A stretch of DNA of 64,000 nt from an uncultured Chitinophaga sp. (GCF_902168175.1 NZ_CABHOU010000021.1:62001-126000), one strand, 5' to 3'; positions 44,394-53,643 are shown, counted from the stretch's first letter. Numbers and translations: made by a program. The notes: generated by a model not told the origin, from the sequence alone.

Positions 44394-46649
44394 AGTGACG
44401 GTAGTTTGCTTTCGTTTTGTAAAAATCAGTTGAAATCAGTTATCTAAAATTAAATATTAAGCTTCCGTTTCCCAGTATTAACAAATTGAAAAACAGCTCA
44501 TAGAATTAAATTTAATATGCTAGCTACTTTAGTAAAAAGAACGTCAGCCAAAAAATTGAATTCTTTGCAAAAATACTAAAGTAATTAGTAGAAAAATAGA
44601 TTCATTTTCAGTGTTTTTACTTGAAGTGAAATGTTAAACAAACAGGCCGCCCCCAGCCTTTCAAAAAGCCGAAAAATTGAACGGGAAAATGAGGTGGTCA
44701 AAAAAGGAAGGACCTACCTCATGAAGAAGTAAAGATGAGGTAGCCAGAAATGACTTGATCTTGATCGACTAAATGACCAAATTGGAGGGTAGCGAAAAAC
44801 GTTTTGTGATGTCTCCGATTGAAAAGAGGGTTTAAAAATGATCGTTTCACATTCCTTAAGATGCTAATATGTTAGGCGAAAAGCGGCTTTCCAAAATCCG
44901 ACATATTGGCACTTTTGCCCCAAAAACAAGTAACGGTATTTTATATGTGTGTACCCAAGATTGTTCATTTGGCCATTTTGAGCCACCATCGATGTAAAGA
45001 AAAGACCTTGTCACATATTATTAATTCCATATACCAAGTGTCGTTTTGAAGAACCTGGTGGAGAAAATGACAGTAGGCGATTTTCTAAAATTGACTAAAC
45101 GAATTATAGAATTATTAAATACCTCTTGAAGTTTTCAGGCGTTTAGAAAATTTGGGACATATATAATATGGAGTAATGGACGTACGAGACATTTAAAAAT
45201 ATCTCCATAACATCAATGTTGCCAGGCTCCTATTTCTGGATTTTTAAGGATGTGAATTCCGAAAATTGGCTCAAACAAATACTCTATTATTTACATACGA
45301 CAGTGCAAATCGGGACAAACTAATATCAACAATTACCATCAGGAAACGTCATTTTATTAAAAATGGTCAGAAGTTGAATTGCTCAAATTGGCGGAACACA
45401 TGTCGATATTGAAAAATCGTACAGCTAGTTTTGATACCCAAAATTGGAGATCCAGCCATTTTTTCCCCTTATTCCGGCAGCCTCAAAGCCAAAAACGATT
45501 TATCATTTATTGTTATACATCTCCCCTTTTCTATTACTCGAAAACCAGGAACCCGACATTTGCGATTCCTCCCAATTACTTGGAAACCGTATTTCGGAAC
45601 CTGAAATACACAATCTACCGGATAAACTGAGCGGCGGATTTTTGACTTTTGAGCGACTTTCTGATATTATATTAACGCAGTTTAAAAATGGAAGATTCGA
45701 CTTATCAATCAGATTTCGGTCGATTTTACGATTCATTATTCAGCTTTTCACCATCTTAAAACCTGGTTGAATTTCCTTTTTGACGCTATTTAAAACCCAC
45801 TTTTTCGACCGGTGAAAACCAATAGAAGCACCTTTTTGACTTCCGATTTTCCGAAAAACAGCGTTTCCAATTTTACTTCTATCCTTTTTTACTAGCCAGA
45901 AAAAGGCCTTTTAATCAAATCTAAAAGCTTGAAATTTCGTGGAAAGATGAGTTGATCGTCCCGGAAATCGCGCGCTGAAAATCGGATACAATTATAAAAA
46001 TCAAAGATTTTAGTTCGACGACTTTGTACGATTAACGGGCTCAAAAAAGAGTCAGTGAATGAATTTTGAGGTGAGAGTTCTTGAGAGAAGATTCCCCCAA
46101 CTACACAGATTTTCCATCATCTGCCAACTCCAACTGACCGATTCGGCGATTAGAAAAACAGCTTTTCGTACAGTGAAACAAGGACTAAATATCTCATTTG
46201 AACCAGTCTGCCATGGGACAAACAGACACCCTAATGGGTCATTTTAGACTATAAGAGAAGGTTATAACTGACATGAAATTGGGGAAAAAGTCTTCAATTT
46301 CCGACTTTTAAGGGTGACCAATAACCACCCTTACGGGCAAATCAAGACATACCAAAGAAGCATCTAAACAACCTTAAAATCGCACATTTTTAGTAATCGC
46401 ATCTTCAAACAGCCTCCTGAAACCACTTTAAAACACCAGCTATACCATCTCGAAAAACAAGATACGCTCCCTCCCTATCAACATAAAAAATGATAACCGT
46501 AAATACAAATTGGGCTACAAAAGACCATTAAAAGTAGCACCATCGACAAAATAACCACCCTCAGCCAGCGTTTAAAAGCATGTTAAACCACCTGCCGACC
46601 GCCTGAAAATTGAAAAATAGAACGTAGGTTTGGTGCAAATTTGATAAAA
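44394..46649. other. Gene-free region of about 2.25 kb
   Basis: Between divergent wbqC and the LEA-type gene there is no credible gene; the best ORFs (83 and 108 codons at 45379-45770, overlapping in different frames) have no family features. The DNA is visibly AT-richer than its neighbours. The plus strand is G-rich over C in the left third and C-rich over G in the right third. Seen are a perfect 9-bp hairpin CTACCTCAT / ATGAGGTAG (44715-44744), another AAGGGTG / CACCCTT (about 46309-46331) and scattered motifs such as TTTGGCCATTTTGAGCCACC (44969-44987). These loosely recall IS21-type end repeats. It could be decayed mobile DNA or unannotated RNA. Confidence 0.5.
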
Positions 46650-47117
46650 ATGACCTTGCCAATGAGATACGTTCGCTTGTTATTAGTAGTATTCGTAGCC
46701 TGGGGCACCATGAGTTCCTGCGAAAAAATGAAGGACCTGGAGTTTGTTAAAGTGGCCAATTTCGGCTTAGATAACCTTGGGTTTACGACCAGCGTTGTGA
46801 GAATGAGCATCGCGTATTATAATCCCAATAAATTCGCCCTCAAACTGAAAGAAGCAGATTTCGACCTGTTTTTGAACGATGTTAAAGTAGGTCACTCCAG
46901 CCAGGATACCTTAATATATATACCGGCCAGGGACACTTTTTACTTCCCGGTGAAGATGGAGGTGGATATGTCGAATGTATTTAAAAATGCGCTGACTGCT
47001 ATCATTTCCAAGGAGGTAACCATTAAGGCATCGGGGAAATGTAAGGTAGGTAAAGGCGGTGTTTTCCTGCCCTTTCCTATAAAATGCGAGACCAAACAGC
47101 AGCTGGGCTTATTCTAA
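46650..47117 (+). CDS. LEA type 2 / WHy-domain lipoprotein
   Basis: This encodes 155 residues from the ATG at 46650 (ATG 46662 gives the same lipoprotein signal; a TTG at 46641 is also open). The lipobox is in WGTMSSCEKM. The mature protein has the LEA14-like fold: KVANFGLDNLGFT, MSIAYYNPNKFALKLKEADFD and FYFPVKMEVDMSNV. These domains may protect or bind lipids or proteins under stress. TAGGTTTG (46625-46632) is a good -7 box giving a leader of only about 13 nt. Confidence 0.8.
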   Translation: MTLPMRYVRLLLVVFVAWGTMSSCEKMKDLEFVKVANFGLDNLGFTTSVVRMSIAYYNPNKFALKLKEADFDLFLNDVKVGHSSQDTLIYIPARDTFYFPVKMEVDMSNVFKNALTAIISKEVTIKASGKCKVGKGGVFLPFPIKCETKQQLGLF

Positions 47118-47135
47118 AACTCATCTATTATAGCT

Positions 47136-47206
47136 AATAAGTAAGGCCTTCCTGAGGGAAGGCCTTACTTATTAAAAAGGGCCGCCTTTATGCAAGGCTG
47201 CCCTTT
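47136..47206. terminator. Two adjacent terminator hairpins between convergent genes
   Basis: The first is a perfect 17-bp stem (47136-47152 with 47157-47173) around a TGAG loop. The second (about 47174-47206) pairs AAAAGGGC-x-GCCTT with AAGGC-x-GCCCTTTT, one mismatch. Both have A/T flanks usable in either direction, serving the LEA-type gene (+) and the HMA gene (-). Confidence 0.9.
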
Positions 47207-47230
47207 TCTATCTCTCTATACTAACGTGCA

Positions 47231-47608
47231 TTATTGTTTTTTCTTCGTCGGCTGTCCACCACCGTCTTCCGGTTTTTTACAGCAGGTAGGAAGTGCTTTG
47301 TAAGAATCTTCGTTAGCGGTCACATCGTCCGCATCGTATCCCGCGTTGGCTATAGCGGTTTTCACATTTTCTATGTTCGTACGGTCGGTGTAATACTTCA
47401 CCGTAGTTACCTTTTTCTTAAAATCTACCTTGCACGACTGAATTCCATCTTCCCTGTACATGTAACGCTCGATAGTGCCTTTGCACATTTCGCACTGTAC
47501 CGTAGGAGTATTGATTTTCGCCGTAGCCAAAGTACCTTTCTTGGCCTGGGCCATTGTAACACCCATTCCAACGAACATAAACACGAGCAGTAATCTGATG
47601 ATACGCAT
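47231..47608 (-). CDS. Exported heavy-metal-associated (HMA) domain protein
   Basis: The 125-residue protein has a signal peptide (about 1-21, ending MAQA), an HMA domain with the metal-binding CxxC in TVQCEMCKGTIERYM (about residues 38-41), and a Lys/Pro-rich tail with a CC pair (LPTCCKKPE). It probably binds Cu(I) or a similar ion in the periplasm. The VTTVKYYTDRTNIENVKTAIANAGY run is typical of the fold. No transporter lies beside it. Confidence 0.85.
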   Translation of the reverse strand: MRIIRLLLVFMFVGMGVTMAQAKKGTLATAKINTPTVQCEMCKGTIERYMYREDGIQSCKVDFKKKVTTVKYYTDRTNIENVKTAIANAGYDADDVTANEDSYKALPTCCKKPEDGGGQPTKKKQ

Positions 47609-47657
47609 AAAAAGTCTGAATTTTATAATCTAATATACAAATAAAAATTCAAATATA

Positions 47658-48293
47658 TCACTTACCCCAGGCCGCAGGGTCGTTCCTCCAGGATTTTAAC
47701 GTTTCCTGTTCTCCTTCTGAAACCAGCCCCTTTTCTACTGCCAGTTCTATAAGCGCTTCGTAGTTACTCATCGAACGGTAAGGAACACCGGCCTCGCCCA
47801 TAGCTTTTACCGCCACATCGAACCCGTAATTAAAGATAGATACCATGCCAATTACGTTCCCGCCTTCAGCACGGATGGCCTGAACCGCTTCCAGGCTACT
47901 TTTCCCGGTGGAAATCAGGTCCTCGATTACCACTACCCGCTGGCCTTCCTGTAAAACCCCCTCTATCTGCCTGCCCATACCATGCTCTTTCGGCTTAGAA
48001 CGAACGTAAATAAAAGGCAATTTCAGCTGATCGGCCACCATGGCTCCGTGAGGAATACCCGCGGTAGCTACACCGGCTATCACATCGGCTTCTGGAAACA
48101 CTTCGAATACGATGTTGCTCATCTCCGATTTAATAAAATCCCTCACATACGGGTAGGATAATATCTTACGGTTATCGCAATAAATAGGCGATTTCCAACC
48201 GGAGGCCCAGGTGAAGGGCTCTGACGGGCTAAGCTTTACGGCTTGTACCTGTAACAGTTTCTCTGCTACCTGCTTTTCACTTACATTGTTCAT
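47658..48293 (-). CDS. pyrE: Orotate phosphoribosyltransferase
   Basis: The 211-residue enzyme of pyrimidine synthesis makes orotidine 5'-phosphate from orotate and PRPP. The PRPP-binding motif RVVVIEDLISTGKSSLEAV (about residue 116) and the substrate loop with VRSKPKEHGMGRQIEG are present. A C-terminal helical extension is typical of Bacteroidota PyrE. It is divergent from the NUDIX gene across 62 bp. Confidence 0.96.
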   Translation of the reverse strand: MNNVSEKQVAEKLLQVQAVKLSPSEPFTWASGWKSPIYCDNRKILSYPYVRDFIKSEMSNIVFEVFPEADVIAGVATAGIPHGAMVADQLKLPFIYVRSKPKEHGMGRQIEGVLQEGQRVVVIEDLISTGKSSLEAVQAIRAEGGNVIGMVSIFNYGFDVAVKAMGEAGVPYRSMSNYEALIELAVEKGLVSEGEQETLKSWRNDPAAWGK

Positions 48294-48342
48294 GAACGCA
48301 AAAGTAAAATAAAATGCAGAAAAGGCGCTAAACGGAATTTGC

Positions 48343-48350
48343 TACTTTTG
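48343..48350 (+). promoter_or_regulatory. -7 box immediately before the NUDIX start (leaderless mRNA?)
   Basis: TACTTTTG matches TAnnTTTG and ends 5 bp before the ATG at 48356, so the predicted transcription start coincides with the first codon. No good -33 box is seen. Confidence 0.4.
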
Positions 48351-48355
48351 CAACC

Positions 48356-48973
48356 ATGCAAACACCCACCATTATATATATAAACGAACGATCGTTATAC
48401 ATCGTATTTACCGGCACCAAAACGGATGCCGGTATACCGGAATTTAACAATCCGGATGATGCCACTATTGCCACGGTGATAAACGACATGGCTAACGACA
48501 AACTGGACGGAGCAGTACTGAGCAGCAGCGATCCGGAAGCTTTGTTTGAACAGGTAAAAGCACATTTCACCGTACTGGTGGCGGCCGGTGGACTGGTAAC
48601 CAACCCCGCAGGTGATGTACTGATGATCTTCCGCCGCGGCAAGTGGGACTTACCCAAAGGCAAATGGGACGATGGTGAAACGATTGAGGAGTGTGCCGTA
48701 CGCGAAGTAACTGAGGAAACTGGCCTGTACTCGATTACCCTTGGACCAAAGATCACCGAAACCTACCACTACTACCCGTATAAGGGCAAAAAAGTGCTGA
48801 AACACAGCATATGGTACCATATGGACTTTACCGGAACGGAGCTTACCGTGCCGCAAATCGAGGAAGATATTGTTGACATTGAATGGGTGCGGGCAGAGAA
48901 TGTAGATAAGTACCTGCTGTACTCCTACCAGAACATCATTAACGTGTTCGACCGCTGGAAAGAAATGAAATAA
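48356..48973 (+). CDS. NUDIX hydrolase with N-terminal extension
   Basis: The 205-residue protein carries the NUDIX box G-x5-E-x7-REVTEETGL (about residues 103-127, from GKWDDGETIEECAVREVTEE). The 70-residue N-terminal segment (IIYINERSLYIVFTGTK) is an alpha/beta extension seen in related Bacteroidota proteins, of unknown role. NUDIX enzymes hydrolyse nucleoside diphosphates linked to another group; the substrate is not predictable. Confidence 0.9.
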   Translation: MQTPTIIYINERSLYIVFTGTKTDAGIPEFNNPDDATIATVINDMANDKLDGAVLSSSDPEALFEQVKAHFTVLVAAGGLVTNPAGDVLMIFRRGKWDLPKGKWDDGETIEECAVREVTEETGLYSITLGPKITETYHYYPYKGKKVLKHSIWYHMDFTGTELTVPQIEEDIVDIEWVRAENVDKYLLYSYQNIINVFDRWKEMK

Positions 48974-48978
48974 AAAGG

Positions 48979-49003
48979 ACGCCGTGCAGCATTTGCACGG
49001 CGT
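48979..49003. terminator. Bidirectional terminator, NUDIX / thioesterase
   Basis: ACGCCGTGCA and TGCACGGCGT form a 10-bp stem around GCATT, flanked by AAAAA on the left and TTGTTATTTT on the right. Confidence 0.85.
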
Positions 49004-49011
49004 TGTTATTT

Positions 49012-49467
49012 TCAGGAAGCCGCTGCTTCTGTAGTATCTTTCTTTTGCAATACCGCCACAGTTAAGCGGCTCACACATACCAGCTTGTGGTGATCGTCGG
49101 TAATGCGGATGTCCCATACATGGGTGGATGCACCGAGATGTAAGGGTTTGGCGATGGCGTGTACATACCCTTCACGCACGCCGCGTACGTGGTTGGCATT
49201 AATTTCCAGCCCCACAACGATTTGCTTTTCAGGGTTGATGACCAGTCCGGATGCCATGCTGCCTACCGTTTCGGCCAGTGCGGCCGAAGCCCCACCGTGT
49301 AACAAACCGTATGGCTGTACCGTGCGGCGGTCTACGGGCATCATTGCCCGCAGGTAATCGGTACCTATTTCGGTAAACTCCATACCCAGGTGTTCACCCA
49401 TGGTGCCCAGTCCCCCTTCGTTTAGCTGCTCGAGCGATACTTTTAATGAATGCCAGATTGGTTTCAT
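49012..49467 (-). CDS. PaaI-type hotdog-fold thioesterase
   Basis: The 151-residue protein shows the hotdog helix motif PYGLLHGGASAALAETVGSMA (as two adjoining segments) with the catalytic acidic residue of the HGG-x4-E pattern, and AIAKPLHLGASTHVWDIRI. It probably hydrolyses an acyl-CoA. It is the last gene of the run DUF3822 / rsmD / coaD / thioesterase, 11 bp after coaD. Confidence 0.87.
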   Translation of the reverse strand: MKPIWHSLKVSLEQLNEGGLGTMGEHLGMEFTEIGTDYLRAMMPVDRRTVQPYGLLHGGASAALAETVGSMASGLVINPEKQIVVGLEINANHVRGVREGYVHAIAKPLHLGASTHVWDIRITDDHHKLVCVSRLTVAVLQKKDTTEAAAS

Positions 49468-49478
49468 ACAATAAAGAG

Positions 49479-49952
49479 TTATGCTGATTTGATTGTGCGT
49501 AATACTGGTGCTGGTACGAACTGCGACGCATCGCCACCATGCCTTATCACATCGCGCACCAGCGTAGAAGCTACGGTGCTGTAACGTGGCGAGCAGGTGA
49601 GAAAGATGGTTTCAATTGAGTCGTCCATCATCCTGTTCATATCGGCTATGGCCTTCTCGTACTCAAAGTCACTCACATAACGGATACCCCTCAATATGAA
49701 ATTCGCGTTTATCTGCTTGCAGAAGTTCACGGTTAACCCCTCGTAAGAGGCAACTTTAATCTTCGGCTGGTCCTTATAGATCTCTTTAATCCAGGCAACC
49801 CGCTGTTCGATAGAGTACATCGGCTGTTTACCTGAATTGATGCCAATACCGATCACCAGCTCGTCGAACAGGTCGATGGCCCGGTCTATTACATCTGTGT
49901 GTCCAAAGGTTACCGGGTCAAAAGTGCCGGGAAATAAGCAAATACGTTGCAT
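49479..49952 (-). CDS. coaD: Phosphopantetheine adenylyltransferase
   Basis: The 157-residue enzyme catalyses the penultimate step of coenzyme A synthesis. The nucleotidyltransferase T/HxGH motif is in FPGTFDPVTFGHTDVI, and the ISSTxxR-type motif appears as STVASTLVRDVIRHGG. Length and ends are standard. It follows rsmD by 6 bp; the rsmD-coaD pair is widely conserved. Confidence 0.96.
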   Translation of the reverse strand: MQRICLFPGTFDPVTFGHTDVIDRAIDLFDELVIGIGINSGKQPMYSIEQRVAWIKEIYKDQPKIKVASYEGLTVNFCKQINANFILRGIRYVSDFEYEKAIADMNRMMDDSIETIFLTCSPRYSTVASTLVRDVIRHGGDASQFVPAPVLRTIKSA

Positions 49953-49958
49953 AATATG

Positions 49959-50516
49959 TTAAGGTTTTCGCAGCTCTTCCCGGTTGATGAACACGGAGAA
50001 GATGGTAGTACCATAATTTCGCTCGGTACGATAATAGGAAAAATCTTTGTAGTTATTACGTGGCGTATGTTCCAGCACAAACCAGCCTTCAGGGTTCAGT
50101 AACTCCCTGTTAAAGATGATCTTCGGCAGTTCGTCGATGGTATCCAGCGCGTAGGGCGGACCTGCAAAGATGAAGTCGAACTTCTCCGTACAGTGTTCCA
50201 GGTATTTAAACACTTCCGAACGCATTAGTTTCAGGTGATTAATACCCAGTGAGGCCGCGGTTTTTTGAATGAAGTTGGCCATGGCCGGGTCTTTTTCCAC
50301 GATCGTTTGATCGGTGGCGCCACGGGAGGCCAGTTCATAACTAATACTGCCTGTTCCCCCAAAAATATCCAGGGTTTTAAGCGAAGGTATATCTAAGTTA
50401 TTCTCGATAATATTAAACAAACCGCCCTTCGCAATGTCGGTGGTAGGACGGGTATGAGGCATGTTAGCGGGAGGACTGATCTTTCTTCCACCCATTTCGC
50501 CGCCGATTATACGCAT
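49959..50516 (-). CDS. rsmD: 16S rRNA (guanine966-N2)-methyltransferase
   Basis: The 185-residue Rossmann-fold methyltransferase begins MRIIGGEMGGRKISPP, as RsmD does, with the SAM motif LDIFGGTGSISYELASRGA and the catalytic FAGPPYAL in place of the usual DPPY. It modifies G966 of 16S rRNA in the small-subunit assembly intermediate. It overlaps the DUF3822 gene by 10 bp and precedes coaD. Confidence 0.92.
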   Translation of the reverse strand: MRIIGGEMGGRKISPPANMPHTRPTTDIAKGGLFNIIENNLDIPSLKTLDIFGGTGSISYELASRGATDQTIVEKDPAMANFIQKTAASLGINHLKLMRSEVFKYLEHCTEKFDFIFAGPPYALDTIDELPKIIFNRELLNPEGWFVLEHTPRNNYKDFSYYRTERNYGTTIFSVFINREELRKP

Positions 50517-51382
50517 AATGCTAAAGCATACAGGTTATGGAAATGATGAGGCGCTACTTCCAGCATCTTGGAAAGGTAGGAGAAACTGTCGGGGCGTTGT
50601 ACCCAGCTAAGTTTAGGGATAAACTTGTACAGTTCCTGGTATACCTGCGAGTTTTCTTCCAGCGCTCCACCCAGCTTTACACGCACGTCCTGTTCAGACA
50701 ACTGTAGCTGGCGAAGGGCATTTACCGCATAATACACTACGTCAAGCCCGGTTTTGTAGGCGAACTGCTGCTGTAACAGCAGGTTGCCGCTCGAATACAG
50801 GGTAAGCGTAAACTTTTGCTGCTGTACCTCAATAAACACGGTACCATCCGGGCTGTGAATATCGGGATCCTGGTTGTAAGCCTTTAGCAGTGCGGTATGT
50901 GCGTGTACTACTTTATCGGTGGAAAACTCTTTACGAAGAAATCCGAGTATATCTTTATCTGTAGCATAAACGTTTACCATGGCCAGTTCGGGCAGTACGT
51001 CCGTTAAAACGGCTTCCTGCAACTGTTCCTGGTGTGCTACGTGAAGAAAATCTTTCTTAAGCTGGGAGCCGTAGAACATTTCGGGCACCAGTGTATTATC
51101 TGCCGTATCAAAAGCCAGCAGCACTTCTTTGAAAGCGGTAAACAACAGTTTATCCGCATCAAATACCTGTTCGATCATTTCCAGTTCGGCCACTGCGATG
51201 TTCCCTGGCTGAAAGCTGTAGGACTTTAATGCCAGGAACTTCCGCATCGCGGTGGTGTACACGGCATAACTGAAAGTCCCCTTACCTACCAACACCACCA
51301 GGTGGCAGGTAGTAAGGTCTGTTTCCAGCAAACTGGTGTCATCAATCGCAAAAGTGGGTTGTATCGTGTAAGCCACGGGCAT
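50507..51382 (-). CDS. DUF3822 family protein
   Basis: The 291-residue protein has an actin/hexokinase-like (ASKHA-type) alternation of strands and helices, with two similar halves (SYAVYTTAMRKFL... and FTLTLYSSGNLLLQQQF...), as described for DUF3822. No activity is known. It overlaps rsmD by 10 bp and is the probable first gene of the operon. The position beside rsmD and coaD is characteristic of Bacteroidota. Confidence 0.8.
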   Translation of the reverse strand: MPVAYTIQPTFAIDDTSLLETDLTTCHLVVLVGKGTFSYAVYTTAMRKFLALKSYSFQPGNIAVAELEMIEQVFDADKLLFTAFKEVLLAFDTADNTLVPEMFYGSQLKKDFLHVAHQEQLQEAVLTDVLPELAMVNVYATDKDILGFLRKEFSTDKVVHAHTALLKAYNQDPDIHSPDGTVFIEVQQQKFTLTLYSSGNLLLQQQFAYKTGLDVVYYAVNALRQLQLSEQDVRVKLGGALEENSQVYQELYKFIPKLSWVQRPDSFSYLSKMLEVAPHHFHNLYALALCV

Positions 51383-51460
51383 ATTACGTCATTTGTAAGG
51401 CACAATAATAGGCATTTTTGTTGAAAACTGCCTGAAATCGTGCGCTGTTAAAGGTTTAAG

Positions 51461-51468
51461 TATCTTTG
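51461..51468 (+). promoter_or_regulatory. -7 box of the MATE gene
   Basis: TATCTTTG matches TAnnTTTG and lies 12 bp before the ATG at 51481, predicting a 5' leader of only about six bases. Confidence 0.4.
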
Positions 51469-51480
51469 CCGCCGTAGTAT

Positions 51481-52812
51481 ATGCAAGTAGATACATCTAA
51501 CCGGCAAGTGTTAAAGATTGCGGGCCCGATATGGCTGGCCCTTATTGTTCCGCAGATCAACCACATGACCAATACGGCTTTCCTCGGCAGACTGGGCCAG
51601 TTCGAACTGGCAGCCAATGCCATCGCGGGTATTTACTACCTCGTGATGTACATGATTTCGCACGGACTCAACAACGGTATGCAGGTACTGATAGCCCGCC
51701 GGGCGGGGGAACTGAATTACCGTGGCATCGGCCGGCTGTTTTCAAACGGTATATGGCTCGGATTGTTGTTTGCGGCTGCAGGTATTCTTATCACTTTTAT
51801 GGTTGCGCCCTTCATTTTCGCGAAGGCTTTACATGACCCCCACATACGCGAGGCGGCCCTGTCATTTATCCGTATCCGTGTTTGGGGCCTCCCCTTTTTA
51901 ATGATGATGGGCCTGGCCAACTCTTTTTATATCGGTACAGCCAATACCCGCATTCTCGCCATCACTTCGTTGTTCATGGAACTCACCAATATCGGGTTCG
52001 ACTACGCACTTATTTTCGGTAAACTGGGTTTCCCGGCTATGGGACTGAATGGCGCTGCGTATGCTTCCATCATTGCTGAGTGTACCGGGTTTATCACTGC
52101 CTTTAGCATGCTGCTGATACTTCGTTATCACCGGCAGTTCCATTTGTTCAGCTGGTTAAAACCGCATTGGGAAACTATGCGCACTACATTAACCGTGGCC
52201 GCACCGCTTATCGTACAGTTCGTGTTCAGCATCGGCGGCTGGCTGGTGTTCTTCATTTTCATTGAACATTTGGGGCAACGGCCGCTGGCCATTTCTAATA
52301 TGATGCGCAGCGTGTTTGGCTTCTTCTCCATATTTATATGGGCGCTGGCCGCTACGGCCAATACGATGGTGAGTAACCTTATCGGTCAGAACAGGCAGGA
52401 CGAAGTGCTGGGTATCATCAAAAAGATCATGAGCTTTAGTGTGCTTTGCGCTTTAGTGGTGTGTACGTTGGTGAACATCTTCCCGCACGTAATTTTAGGT
52501 ATATACACCACCGATGCGACGCTTATTGCGGAGGCACTACCCTCTGTACGTATGATTACGGCCAGCACACTCATTACTGCCGTAGCCGCCGTGGTATTTA
52601 ACGGCGTAACCGGCACCGGCAACACCCGCGTAAACCTGTTCATCGAGTTCACCGCTGTAGCTTTGTACCTCATTTATTGCCAGGTGGTAATAGAAAAATG
52701 GCAAAAGCCCCTGCACTGGGCATGGGGCTCTGAATTTATTTACTGGTTCAGTATTCTCGTAATGTGTTTATGGTACCTGAAAAGTGGCAGGTGGAAAGGG
52801 AAAAAGATATAG
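51481..52812 (+). CDS. MATE-family efflux transporter
   Basis: The 443-residue membrane protein has about 12 helices in two similar halves, with MTNTAFLGRLGQFELAANAIAG at the start and the MATE repeats ANTMVSNLIGQNRQDEVLG and TVVFNGV-like NGVTGTGNTRVNLFIEF. MATE pumps expel cationic drugs or other organics in exchange for H+ or Na+. The substrate is unknown. The solo hairpin end at 52845 lies just after it. Confidence 0.92.
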   Translation: MQVDTSNRQVLKIAGPIWLALIVPQINHMTNTAFLGRLGQFELAANAIAGIYYLVMYMISHGLNNGMQVLIARRAGELNYRGIGRLFSNGIWLGLLFAAAGILITFMVAPFIFAKALHDPHIREAALSFIRIRVWGLPFLMMMGLANSFYIGTANTRILAITSLFMELTNIGFDYALIFGKLGFPAMGLNGAAYASIIAECTGFITAFSMLLILRYHRQFHLFSWLKPHWETMRTTLTVAAPLIVQFVFSIGGWLVFFIFIEHLGQRPLAISNMMRSVFGFFSIFIWALAATANTMVSNLIGQNRQDEVLGIIKKIMSFSVLCALVVCTLVNIFPHVILGIYTTDATLIAEALPSVRMITASTLITAVAAVVFNGVTGTGNTRVNLFIEFTAVALYLIYCQVVIEKWQKPLHWAWGSEFIYWFSILVMCLWYLKSGRWKGKKI

Positions 52813-52844
52813 GGGGAACAAGCAGTAGTACTACTATTAAGCCC

Positions 52845-52866
52845 CCGTTGCGACGCTCCGTTCAAC
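52845..52866. repeat. Solo copy of the CCGTTG-N12-CAAC hairpin end
   Basis: CCGTTG (52845-52850), a 12-nt loop and CAAC (52863-52866) match the end motif of elements A-C; the flank TACTATTAAGCCC resembles the outside of element C's right end (TACTATTTAGCCC). It lies between the convergent MATE and TPR genes without any 11-bp array. Confidence 0.6.
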
Positions 52867-52887
52867 CACAGCACACTATTCAGCTTA

Positions 52888-53643
52888 TTACTGCATGCCT
52901 TCCAGCATCTTTTTTCCTTCTGCTTTCGTTTGCAGGTCATCAAAGATAATAGGACGCAGACCATTCATCTTCCTGAGTATTTCCATGGCTTCGGTATCCT
53001 TGTTATCCTGGTGATAGGCAATGGCAAGGTCGTACCAGTTAATAACGTACGCGGGCTTTAGTTTACGGCACTTTTCGTAATTGGCAATGGCATCCTGGAT
53101 GGTGCCGGGAGGTACACCGCCGAAAAGTACTTTCGCCGCTGTTTTTTCTATGCTGCTCAGGTTAGCCAGTTCGAAGTTCCATTTACCCAGCAGGTGATAT
53201 ACTTCCGGATAATCTGGTTTAAACTTCAGGGCCAGGTCGGCATACTTTTTCACTTCTTTGGCAGATGCCACTTTCTCTTTCGCACCCGATATTAAACCTA
53301 TGCGGCCCAATACCACCGCCATGGCAAAGTTGGCCTCGGCATTAGAAGCATCGGCGGCCAGTGCCTGTTCGGCCAGCGTTTTTGCCTCTGTATAATAAGT
53401 TTGTTTGGCTGCTTTGTCCTTTTGACGATACCCTTCGCGCACCGCCAGCAGGCTGGCCTGTACCATCGCCGGCACATTGGCAGGCTGTATCTTCAGTATA
53501 TCGCGGTATTTCGCCAGTGCATCGGCTTCCTTCATCTGCTTCTCCAGCGTTTGGGCTTCGGCCTGCAACTCTTCTACGGTTTGCGCATGTACGCTAAATG
53601 CAACCGCGAGCAATATTAATAAGCTACTAATCTTTTTAAACAT
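52888..53643 (-). CDS. Exported TPR-repeat protein (RMD1-like)
   Basis: The 251-residue protein has a signal peptide (1-20, ending VHAQ) and helical TPR-type repeats (EADALAKYRDILKIQPANVPA, AEQALAADASNAEANFAMAV, ALKFKPDYPEVYHLLGKW). The GKW-x-ELANLS segment resembles regulator-of-microtubule-dynamics-like proteins found in bacteria. It is probably a periplasmic scaffold; no partner is evident. Confidence 0.8.
   Translation of the reverse strand: MFKKISSLLILLAVAFSVHAQTVEELQAEAQTLEKQMKEADALAKYRDILKIQPANVPAMVQASLLAVREGYRQKDKAAKQTYYTEAKTLAEQALAADASNAEANFAMAVVLGRIGLISGAKEKVASAKEVKKYADLALKFKPDYPEVYHLLGKWNFELANLSSIEKTAAKVLFGGVPPGTIQDAIANYEKCRKLKPAYVINWYDLAIAYHQDNKDTEAMEILRKMNGLRPIIFDDLQTKAEGKKMLEGMQ

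Noticed and set aside
45148..45180. dif-like AT-rich palindromic word (ATATATAATAT) near the skew change
   Set aside because: The flanking arms do not match XerC/XerD half-sites well; without whole-chromosome skew it is not supportable.
45379..45770. Two overlapping ORFs (83 and 108 codons) in the 2.25-kb gap
   Set aside because: They are in different frames over the same DNA, have no domain or signal features, and lie in AT-rich sequence where chance ORFs are expected.
44394..46649. Replication origin in the gene-free region
   Set aside because: No cluster of DnaA boxes (TTATCCACA-like) was found, and the local skew goes from G-rich to C-rich, opposite to an origin.
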